Positions 51,823 through 64,000 of a stretch of 64,000 bases of DNA are shown here, piece by piece. A model generated the notes under the pieces. That model was not told the DNA's origin, did not search any database, and worked only from the letters and a program-made list of their open reading frames with translations. The position numbers and the translations under genes are program-made. This stretch comes from Chaunax sp. Z400 (taxonomy: Eukaryota > Chordata > Actinopteri > Lophiiformes > Chaunacidae), in the NCBI GenBank assembly GCA_037577475.1, contig CM075185.1, forward strand, positions 620,001 through 684,000. Reading direction: 5' to 3'. The first letter of the stretch is position 1. Each line of letters starts with the position of its first letter.

Positions 51823-54649
51823 TATACATACTATTCATACTGCAAATACTATTCATACTGCACATACTATACATACTAGTCATACTGTACATACTATTCA
51901 TACTATTCATACTATACATACTATTCATACTGTACATACTATACATACTATTCATACTATACATACTAAACATACTGTTTATACTATACATACTATTCAT
52001 ACTGTAGATACTATACATATTATTCATACTGTACATACTATACATATTATTCATACTGTACATACTATTCATACTATTCATACTGTACATACTGTTCATA
52101 CTATACATACTGTACATACTATACATATTATTTATACTATACATACTATTCATACTAAACATACTGTTTATACTATACATACTATACATACTCTACATAC
52201 TATACATACTATTTATACTATACATACTATTCATACTGTACATACTATACATACATATACATAATATTTTTTACTAAACATACTATTTATACTATACATA
52301 CTATTCATTCTATACATACTATTCATACTATACATACTATTATTTCTACACATACTACTACTATACATACTATTCATACTATACATACTATTTTTTACTT
52401 TACATGCTATACATACTATTCATGCTATACATACTGTACATACTATTCATACTGTTCATACTATTCATACTATACATACTGTACATACTATTCATACTGT
52501 ACATACTATTCATACTATTCATACTATACATACTATTCATACTGTACATACTGTACATACTATTCATACTGTACATACTATTCATACTATACATACTATT
52601 CATACTGTACATACTATACATACTATTCATACTATACATACATATACAAACTATTTATACTATACATACTATTCATTCTATACATACTATTCATACTATA
52701 CATACTATACATACTATTCATTCTACACATACTACTACTATACATACTCTTCATACTATACATACTACTTTTTACTATACATACTATACATACTATTCAT
52801 ACTATACATACTATTCATTCTACACATACTACTACTATTCATACTATTCATACTGTACATACTATACGTACTATTCATACTTCACATACTATACATACTA
52901 TTCATACTGTACATACTCTTCATACTATACATACTATTCATACTATTCATACTGTACATATTATACATACTATTCATACTGTACATACTATACATACTAT
53001 TCATACTATACATACTATTCATACTATACATACTATACGTACTATGCATACTATTCATACTGTACATACTATGCATACTATTCATACTGTACATACTATA
53101 CATACTATTCATACTATACATACTATTCCTACTATACATACTATTCATACTGTACATACTATACATACTATTCATACTATGCATACTATTCATACTATAC
53201 ATACTAGTCATACTGTACATACTATACATACTATTCAAACTGTACATACTATTCATACTATACATACTATACATACTGTTCATACTATACATACTATTCA
53301 TACTGTACATACTATACATACTATTCATACTATGCATACTATTCATACTACACATACTAGTCATACTGTACATACTACACATACTATTCATACTATACAT
53401 ACTGTACATACTATTCATACTATACATACTGTACATACTATTTATACTATACATACTACACATACTATTTATACTATACATACTATTTATACTATACATA
53501 CTATTCATACTGTACATGCTATAAATACTACTCATACTATACATACTATTCGTACTATACATACTATTCATACTGTACATACTGTACATACTATTCATAC
53601 TATTCATACGTACATACTATACATACTATTCATACTGTACATACTGTACATACTATTGATACTGTACATACTATACATACTATTCATGCTATACATACTG
53701 TACATACTATTCATACTGTTCATACTATTCATACTATACATACTGTACATACTGTACATACTATACGTACTATGCATACTATTCATACTGTACATACTAT
53801 ACATACTATTCATACTATACATACTATTCCTACTATACATATTATTCATACTTTACATACTATACATACTATTCATACTATGCATACTATTCATACTACA
53901 CATACTAGTCATACTGTACATACTATACATACTATTCAAACTGTACATACTATTCATACTATACATACTATACATACTGTTCATACTATACATACTATTC
54001 ATACTGTACATACTATACATACTATTCATACTATGCATACTATTCATACTACACATACTAGTCATACTGTACATACTACACATACTATTCATACTATACA
54101 TACTGCACATACTATTCATACTATACATACTGTACATACTATTTATACTATACATACTACACATACTATTTATACTATACATACTATTTATACTATACAT
54201 ACTATTCATACTGTACATGCTATACATACTACTCATACTATACATACTATTCGTACTATACATACTATTCATGCTGTACATACTGTACATACTATTCATA
54301 CTATTCATACTGTACATACTGTACATACTATTCATACTGTACATACTATACATACTATTCATACTATACATACTATTCATACTATTCATACTATACATAC
54401 TATTCATACTGTACATACTGTACATACTATTCATACTGTACATACTATTCATACTATACATACTATTCATACTGTACATACTATACATACATATACATAC
54501 TATTTATACTATACATACTATTCATTCTATACATACTATTCATACTAAACATACTATTCATTCTACACATACTACTACTATACATACTCTTCATACTATA
54601 CATACTACTTTTTACTATACATACTATACATACTATTCATACTATACAT
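51252..54649 (+). repeat. HOR copy 19, class c tail joined to class b tail (3,398 bp)
   Basis: M is at 51252, B at 52261, C at 52645 (384). The class c tail runs normally through CTATAAATAC (near 53520) and TCATACGTACAT. At about 53745-53762 it switches to the ACGTACTATGCAT part of a class b tail, which continues to D at 54494 and the next M 156 bp later. The class b part matches the tail of copy 18, including the private CATACTTTACATAC, but has none of its lesions. Confidence 0.87.
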
Positions 54650-57535
54650 ATAAATTCTATGCATACCATGCATACCATTCATACTATACATGCCATACAT
54701 ACTATTTATACTATACATACTATTCATACTGTACATACTATACATACTATTCATACTATACATACTATTCATACTGTACATACTATACATACTATTCATA
54801 CTATACATACTATTCATTCTATACATACTATTCATACTATACATACTATTCATTCTACACATACTACTACTATTCATACTATTCATACTGTACATACTAT
54901 ACATACTATTCATACTGTACATACTCTTCATACTATACATACTATTCATACTGTACATACTCTTCATACTATACATACTATTCATACTATACATACTATT
55001 GATACTATTCATACTGTACATATTATACATACTATTCATACTATTCATACTGTACATACTATACATACTATTCATACTATACATACTATTCATACTATAC
55101 ATACTACTCATACTGTACATACTATTCATACTGTACATACTATTCATACTGTACATACTATACATACTATTCATACTGTACATACTATTCATACTGTACA
55201 TACTATACATACTATTCATACTATACATACTATTCATACTGCAAATACTATTCATACTGCACATACTATACATACTAGTCATACTGTACATACTATTCAT
55301 ACTATTCATACTATACATACTATTCATACTGTACATACTATACATACTATTCATACTATACATACTAAACATACTGTTTATACTATACATACTATTCATA
55401 CTGTAGATACTATACATATTATTCATACTGTACATACTATACATATTATTCATACTGTACATACTATTCATACTATTCATACTGTACATACTGTTCATAC
55501 TATACATACTGTACATACTATACATATTATTTATACTATACATACTATTCATACTAAACATACTGTTTATACTATACATACTATACATACTCTACATACT
55601 ATACATACTATTTATACTATACATACTATTCATACTGTACATACTATACATACATATACATAATATTTTTTACTAAACATACTATTTATACTATACATAC
55701 TATTCATTCTATACATACTATTCATACTATACATACTATTATTTCTACACATACTACTACTATACATACTATTCATACTATACATACTATTTTTTACTTT
55801 ACATGCTATACATACTATTCATGCTATACATACTGTACATACTATTCATACTGTTCATACTATTCATACTATACATACTGTACATACTATTCATACTGTA
55901 CATACTATTCATACTATTCATACTATACATACTATTCATACTGTACATACTGTACATACTATTCATACTGTACATACTATTCATACTATACATACTATTC
56001 ATACTGTACATACTATACATACTATTCATACTATACATACATATACAAACTATTTATACTATACATACTATTCATTCTATACATACTATTCATACTATTC
56101 ATTCTATACATACTATTCATACTATACATACTATACATACTATTCATTCTACACATACTACTACTATACATACTCTTCATACTATACATACTACTTTTTA
56201 CTATACATACTATACATACTATTCATACTATACATACTATTCATTCTACACATACTACTACTATTCATACTATTCATACTGTACATACTATACGTACTAT
56301 TCATACTTCACATACTATACATACTATTCATACTGTACATACTCTTCATACTATACATACTATTCATACTATTCATACTGTACATATTATACATACTATT
56401 CATACTGTACATACTATACATACTATTCATACTATACATACTATTCATACTATACATACTATACGTACTATGCATACTATTCATACTGTACATACTATGC
56501 ATACTATTCATACTGTACATACTATACATACTATTCATACTATACATACTATTCCTACTATACATACTATTCATACTGTACATACTATACATACTATTCA
56601 TACTATGCATACTATTCATACTATACATACTAGTCATACTGTACATACTATACATACTATTCAAACTGTACATACTATTCATACTATACATACTATACAT
56701 ACTGTTCATACTATACATACTATTCATACTGTACATACTATACATACTATTCATACTATGCATACTATTCATACTACACATACTAGTCATACTGTACATA
56801 CTACACATACTATTCATACTATACATACTGTACATACTATTCATACTATACATACTGTACATACTATTTATACTATACATACTACACATACTATTTATAC
56901 TATACATACTATTTATACTATACATACTATTCATACTGTACATGCTATAAATACTACTCATACTATACATACTATTCGTACTATACATACTATTCATACT
57001 GTACATACTGTACATACTATTCATACTATTCATACGTACATACTATACATACTATTCATACTGTACATACTGTACATACTATTGATACTGTACATACTAT
57101 ACATACTATTCATGCTATACATACTGTACATACTATTCATACTGTTCATACTATTCATACTATACATACTGTACATACTGTACATACTATTCATACTGTA
57201 CATACTGTACATACTATTCATACTGTACATACTATACATACTATTCATACTATACATACTATCCATACTATTCATACTATACATACTATTCATACTGTAC
57301 ATACTGTACATACTATTCATACTGTACATACTATTCATACTATACATACTATTCATACTGTACATACTATACATACTATACATACATATACATACTATTT
57401 ATACTATACATACTATTCATTCTATACATACTATTCATACTATACATACTATTCATTCTACACATACTACTACTATACATACTCTTCATACTATACATAC
57501 TACTTTTTACTATACATACTATACATACTATACAT
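54650..57535 (+). repeat. HOR copy 20, class c (2,886 bp)
   Basis: M is at 54650, B at 55660 (body 1,010), C at 56044 (384), D at 57389 (C-D 1,345; D-M 147). The body shares CATACTACTCATACTG (about 55101) with the bodies near 51706 and 59765, a variant seen only in this part of the array. The tail is lengthened by a 27-bp tandem duplication at 56073-56126. Confidence 0.91.
56073..56126 (+). repeat. Private 27-bp tandem duplication
   Basis: Two near-identical 27-bp blocks (three monomers starting CATTCTATACATACT) lie at 56073-56099 and 56100-56126; the other tails have one. This accounts for the longer C-to-D distance of this copy. It looks like a recent single slippage or exchange event. Confidence 0.8.
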
Positions 57536-60500
57536 ATAAATTCTATGCATACCATGCATACCATTCATACTATACATGCCATACATACTATTTATACTAT
57601 ACATACTATTCATACTGTACATACTATACATACTATTCATACTATACATACTATTCATACTGTACATACTATACATACTATTCATACTATACATACTATT
57701 CATACTATACATACTATTCATTCTATACATACTATTCATACTATACATACTATTCATTCTACACATACTACTACTATTCATACTATTCATACTGTACATA
57801 CTATACATACTATTCATACTGTACATACTCTTCATACTATACATACTATTCATACTGTACATACTCTTCATACTATACATACTATTCATACTGTACATAC
57901 TCTTCATACTATACATACTATTCATACTATACATACTATTCATACTATTCATACTGTACATATTATACATACTATTCATACTATTCATACTGTACATACT
58001 ATACATACTATTCATACTATACATACTATTCATACTATACATACTATTCATACTGTACATACTATTCATACTGTACATACTATTCATACTATTCATACTG
58101 TACATACTGTACATACTGTACATACTGTACATACTATTCATACTATACATACTATTCATACTGCAAATACTATTCATACTGCACATACTATACATACTAG
58201 TCATACTGTACATACTATTCATACTATTCATACTATACATACTATTCATACTGTACATACTATACATACTATTCATACTATACATACTAAACATACTGTT
58301 TATACTATACATACTATTCATACTGTAGATACTATACATATTATTCATACTGTACATACTATACATATTATTCATACTGTACATACTATTCATACTATTC
58401 ATACTGTACATACTGTTCATACTATACATACTGTACATACTATACATATTATTTATACTATACATACTATTCATACTAAACATACTGTTTATACTATACA
58501 TACTATACATACTCTACATACTATACATACTATTTATACTATACATACTATTCATACTGTACATACTATACATACATATACATAATATTTTTTACTAAAC
58601 ATACTATTTATACTATACATACTATTCATTCTATACATACTATTCATACTATACATACTATTATTTCTACACATACTACTACTATACATACTATTCATAC
58701 TATACATACTATTTTTTACTTTACATGCTATACATACTATTCATGCTATACATACTGTACATACTATTCATACTGTTCATACTATTCATACTATACATAC
58801 TGTACATACTGTACATACTATTCATACTGTACATACTATTCATACTATTCATACTATACATACTATTCATACTGTACATACTGTACATACTATTCATACT
58901 GTACATACTATTCATACTATACATACTATTCATACTGTACATACTATACATACTATTCATACTATACATACATATACAAACTATTTATACTATACATACT
59001 ATTCATTCTATACATACTATTCATACTATACATACTATACATACTATTCATTCTACACATACTACTACTATACATACTCTTCATACTATACATACTACTT
59101 TTTCCTATACATACTATTCATACTATACATACTATTCATTCTACACATACTACTACTATTCATACTATTCATACTGTACATACTATACGTACTATTCATA
59201 CTTCACATACTATACATACTATTCATACTGTACATACTCTTCATACTATACATACTATTCATACTATACATACTATTCATACTATTCATACTGTACATAT
59301 TATACATACTATTCATACTGTACATACTATACATACTATTCATACTATACATACTATTCATACTGTACATACTATTCATACTGTACATACTATACATACT
59401 GTACATACTATACATACTATTCATACTATACATACTAAACATACTGTTTATACTATACATACTATTCATACTGTAGATACTATACATATTATTCATACTG
59501 TACATACTATACATATTATTCATACTGTACATACTATTCATACTATTCATACTGTACATACTGTTCATACTATACATACTGTACATACTATACATATTAT
59601 TTATACTATACATACTATTCATACTAAACATACTGTTTATACTATACATACTATACATACTATTCATACTATGCATACTATTCATACTATACATACTATT
59701 GATACTATTCATACTGTACATATTATACATACTATTCATACTATACATACTATTCATACTATACATACTACTCATACTGTACATACTATTCATACTGTAC
59801 ATACTATTCATACTGTACATACTATACATACTATTCATACTGTACATACTATTCATACTGTACATACTATACATACTATTCATACTATACATACTATTCA
59901 TACTGCAAATACTATTCATACTGCACATACTATACATACTAGTCATACTGTACATACTATTCATACTATTCATACTATACATACTATTCATACTGTACAT
60001 ACTATACATACTATTCATACTATACATACTAAACATACTGTTTATACTATACATACTATTCATACTGTAGATACTATACATATTATTCATACTGTACATA
60101 CTATACATATTATTCATACTGTACATACTATTCATACTGTACATACTGTTCATACTATACATACTGTACATACTATACATATTATTTATACTATACATAC
60201 TATTCATACTAAACATACTGTTTATACTATACATACTATACATACTCTACATACTATACATACTATTTATACTATACATACTATTCATACTGTACATACT
60301 ATACATACATATACATAATATTTTTTACTAAACATACTATTTATACTATACATACTATTCATTCTATACATACTATTCATACTATACATACTATTATTTC
60401 TACACATACTACTACTATACATACTATTCATACTATACATACTATTTTTTACTTTACATGCTATACATACTATTCATGCTATACATACTGTACATACTAT

Positions 60501-62154
60501 TCATACTGTTCATACTATTCATACTATACATACTGTACATACTATTCATACTGTACATACTATTCATACTATTCATACTATACATACTATTCATACTGTA
60601 CATACTGTACATACTATTCATACTGTACATACTATTCATACTATACATACTATTCATACTGTACATACTATACATACTATTCATACTATACATACATATA
60701 CAAACTATTTATACTATACATACTATTCATTCTATACATACTATTCATACTATACATACTATACATACTATTCATTCTACACATACTACTACTATACATA
60801 CTCTTCATACTATACATACTACTTTTTACTATACATACTATACATACTATTCATACTATACATACTATTCATTCTACACATACTACTACTATTCATACTA
60901 TTCATACTGTACATACTATACGTACTATTCATACTTCACATACTATACATACTATTCATACTGTACATACTCTTCATACTATACATACTATTCATACTAT
61001 TCATACTGTACATATTATACATACTATTCATACTGTACATACTATACATACTATTCATACTATACATACTATTCATACTATACATACTATACGTACTATG
61101 CATACTATTCATACTGTACATACTATGCATACTATTCATACTGTACATACTATACATACTATTCATACTATACATACTATTCCTACTATACATACTATTC
61201 ATACTGTACATACTATACATACTATTCATACTATGCATACTATTCATACTATACATACTAGTCATACTGTACATACTATACATACTATTCAAACTGTACA
61301 TACTATTCATACTATACATACTATACATACTGTTCATACTATACATACTATTCATACTGTACATACTATACATACTATTCATACTATGCATACTATTCAT
61401 ACTACACATACTAGTCATACTGTACATACTACACATACTATTCATACTATACATACTGTACATACTATTCATACTATACATACTGTACATACTATTTATA
61501 CTATACATACTACACATACTATTTATACTATACATACTATTTATACTATACATACTATTCATACTGTACATGCTATAAATACTACTCATACTATACATAC
61601 TATTCGTACTATACATACTATTCATACTGTACATACTGTACATACTATTCATACTATTCATACGTACATACTATACATACTATTCATACTGTACATACTG
61701 TACATACTATTGATACTGTACATACTATACATACTATTCATGCTATACATACTGTACATACTATTCATACTGTTCATACTATTCATACTATACATACTGT
61801 ACATACTGTACATACTATTCATACTGTACATACTGTACATACTATTCATACTGTACATACTATACATACTATTCATACTATACATACTATCCATACTATT
61901 CATACTATACATACTATTCATACTGTACATACTGTACATACTATTCATACTGTACATACTATTCATACTATACATACTATTCATACTGTACATACTATAC
62001 ATACTATACATACATATACATACTATTTATACTATACATACTATTCATTCTATACATACTATACATACTATTCATTCTACACATACTACTACTATACATA
62101 CTCTTCATACTATACATACTACTTTTTACTATACATACTATACATACTATACAT
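57536..62154 (+). repeat. HOR copy 21, class a fused to a class c copy without M (4,619 bp)
   Basis: M is at 57536, B at 58582 (body 1,046), C at 58975 (B-C 393). A class a tail begins, but at about 59681-59700 it jumps into mid-body sequence (CATACTATTGATACT). A second B (60315) and C (60699, 384) follow, then a class c tail with D at 62017 (C-D 1,318) and the next M after 138 bp, 9 bp less than the usual 147. The class b copy expected between a and c is missing, which fits an unequal exchange deletion. Confidence 0.87.
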
Positions 62155-64000
62155 ATAAATTCTATGCATACCATGCATACCATTCATACTATACATGCCA
62201 TACATACTATTTATACTATACATACTATTCATACTGTACATACTATACATACTATTCATACTATACATACTATTCATACTGTACATACTATACATACTAT
62301 TCATACTATACATACTATTCATACTATACATACTATTCATTCTATACATACTATTCATACTATACATACTATTCATTCTACACATACTACTACTATTCAT
62401 ACTATTCATACTGTACATACTATACATACTATTCATACTGTACATACTCTTCATACTATACATACTATTCATACTGTACATACTCTTCATACTATACATA
62501 CTATTCATACTGTACATACTCTTCATACTATACATACTATTCATACTATACATACTATTCATACTATTCATACTGTACATATTATACATACTATTCATAC
62601 TATTCATACTGTACATACTATACATACTATTCATACTATACATACTATTCATACTATACATACTATTCATACTGTACATACTATTCATACTGTACATACT
62701 ATTCATACTATTCATACTGTACATACTGTACATACTGTACATACTGTACATACTATTCATACTATACATACTATTCATACTGCAAATACTATTCATACTC
62801 TTCATACTATACATACTATTCATACTGTACATACTCTTCATACTATACATACTATTCATACTGTACATACTATACATACTATTCATACTATACATACTAA
62901 ACATACTGTTTATACTATACATACTATTCATACTGTAGATACTATACATATTATTCATACTGTACATACTATACATATTATTCATACTGTACATACTATT
63001 CATACTATTCATACTGTACATACTGTTCATACTATACATACTGTACATACTATACATATTATTTATACTATACATACTATTCATACTAAACATACTGTTT
63101 ATACTATACATACTATACATACTCTACATACTATACATACTATTTATACTATACATACTATTCATACTGTACATACTATACATACATATACATAATATTT
63201 TTTACTAAACATACTATTTATACTATACATACTATTCATTCTATACATACTATTCATACTATACATACTATTATTTCTACACATACTACTACTATACATA
63301 CTATTCATACTATACATACTATTTTTTACTTTACATGCTATACATACTATTCATGCTATACATACTGTACATACTATTCATACTGTTCATACTATTCATA
63401 CTATACATACTGTACATACTGTACATACTATTCATACTGTACATACTATTCATACTATTCATACTATACATACTATTCATACTGTACATACTGTACATAC
63501 TATTCATACTGTACATACTATTCATACTATACATACTATTCATACTGTACATACTATACATACTATTCATACTATACATACATATACAAACTATTTATAC
63601 TATACATACTATTCATTCTATACATACTATTCATACTATACATACTATACATACTATTCATTCTACACATACTACTACTATACATACTCTTCATACTATA
63701 CATACTACTTTTTCCTATACATACTATTCATACTATACATACTATTCATTCTACACATACTACTACTATTCATACTATTCATACTGTACATACTATACGT
63801 ACTATTCATACTTCACATACTATACATACTATTCATACTGTACATACTCTTCATACTATACATACTATTCATACTATACATACTATTCATACTATTCATA
63901 CTGTACATATTATACATACTATTCATACTGTACATACTATACATACTATTCATACTATACATACTATTCATACTGTACATACTATTCATACTGTACATAC
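62155..64000 (+). repeat. HOR copy 22, 3' end cut by window
   Basis: M is at 62155, B at 63192 (body 1,037, 9 bp shorter than the related bodies because of the patch at 62794-62865), C at 63585 (B-C 393). The following tract reads TTTTTCC, so the tail is class a or d; the window ends before this can be decided. Confidence 0.88.
62794..62865 (+). repeat. Ectopic 36-bp tetramer pair replacing normal monomers
   Basis: After CATACTGCAAATACTATT, where all related bodies continue with CATACTGCA and the CATACTAGT monomer, this copy instead has two blocks of CATACTCTT, CATACTATA, CATACTATT, CATACTGTA (72 bp replacing 81 bp). The inserted blocks are the tetramer found about 340 bp upstream in the same body. 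This looks like a gene-conversion tract or template switch. Confidence 0.78.

Larger units (their letters stand above)
1..64000 (+). repeat. Hierarchical satellite array of a 9-bp unit, whole window
   Basis: Every part of the window except a short patch near 46.3 kb is built from 9-mers of the form CATACTATA, CATACTATT or CATACTGTA and their point variants. All units have the same orientation: the + strand is strikingly poor in G and no inverted block was seen. Conserved phase-breaking landmarks (M, B, C, D, see summary) divide the array into copies of about 2-4.6 kb, and those copies recur in the order a-b-c(-d). The array is cut by both window edges, so its true size exceeds 64 kb. No unique flank is present. 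The structure fits eukaryotic heterochromatic satellite DNA; the host lineage cannot be read from the sequence. Confidence 0.97.

Noticed and set aside
49701..52007. 768-codon open frame on the + strand, and hundreds of other long open frames on both strands
   Set aside because: They consist only of three-residue repeats dictated by the 9-bp monomer, overlap in several frames at once, and have no codon bias, domain, splice or promoter context. This longest one exists because the small indels at 50.5-51.8 kb shift the frame past the usual stops.
1..64000. CRISPR-like array of repeats and spacers
   Set aside because: There is no alternation of a fixed repeat with unique spacers; everything is variants of one 9-mer, and no cas genes are present.
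1..64000. Telomeric or subtelomeric simple repeat
   Set aside because: The unit has no G clusters and does not resemble TTAGGG-type or other known telomere repeats. A subtelomeric location is possible but nothing in the window shows it.
1..64000. Palindromes TGTACA, ACTAGT, ATGCAT and TACGTA as regulatory operators
   Set aside because: They are by-products of single-base monomer variants repeated throughout the array and do not mark any gene.
1..64000. Assigning a species or a named satellite family
   Set aside because: There is no unique flank or gene, and I do not recognise the 9-mer family with confidence; a database search would be needed.

Overview
The whole 64,000-base window is one uninterrupted, head-to-tail satellite DNA array. 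I find no gene, RNA gene, CRISPR array, transposon or unique sequence in it. The basic unit is 9 bp, CATACTATA, mixed with two other common variants (CATACTATT, CATACTGTA) and many rarer ones (CATACTAGT, CATACTGCA, CATACTCTT, CATACTACA, CATTCTATA, CATACTAAA). The + strand is rich in A, T and C and almost free of G from end to end, so no part is inverted. An array this long, simple and hierarchical points to eukaryotic nuclear heterochromatin (centromeric, pericentromeric, subtelomeric or sex-chromosome type). The sequence does not identify the lineage. The array runs past both window edges.

The 9-bp rhythm is broken at conserved landmarks that allow alignment by eye. M is ATAAATTCTATGCATACC plus a second ATGCATACC. 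B is ACATAATATTTTTTAC, followed by a second T6 cassette, TATTTTTTACTTTACATGC. C is CATATACAAACTATTTAT and D is CATATACATACTATTTAT. Most copies read M - body (about 1.0 kb) - B - C - tail - next M. There are four tail classes: a (C to next M, usually 970 bp, no D), b (C to D 1,139 bp, D to M 156 bp), c (C to D 1,309-1,345 bp, D to M 147 bp) and d (C to D 527 bp, D to M 147 bp). M elements start at 2361, 5233, 8961, 11325, 14041, 16909, 18977, 21341, 25330, 28046, 30051, 32415, 35131, 37999, 40399, 43280, 46130, 48521, 51252, 54650, 57536 and 62155. M-to-M spacings recur exactly: 2,364 three times, 2,716 three times, 2,868 twice.

The copies are themselves ordered a-b-c, sometimes with d, giving a third-level repeat of about 8-11 kb. 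The array is therefore hierarchical: 9 bp, then about 2-2.9 kb, then about 8-11 kb. Two large recent duplications are visible: about 7.6-18.0 kb matches about 28.7-39.1 kb at a constant offset of 21,090 bp, and 1-7.6 kb matches about 38.0-45.7 kb at an offset of 38,047 bp for most of its length. Hybrid junctions at about 7.64, 22.36, 23.3, 24.27, 53.76 and 59.69 kb look like unequal-exchange products.

Two places are unlike the rest. One is an 80-bp patch at 46277-46356 containing a GC-rich stretch; it replaces satellite with no change in length. The other is a 1.3-kb cluster of small phase-breaking changes at about 50.49-51.82 kb. Both could be consensus errors or real lesions. Very long open frames occur everywhere only because the 9-mer has no stop codon in five of six frames; I do not call them genes.
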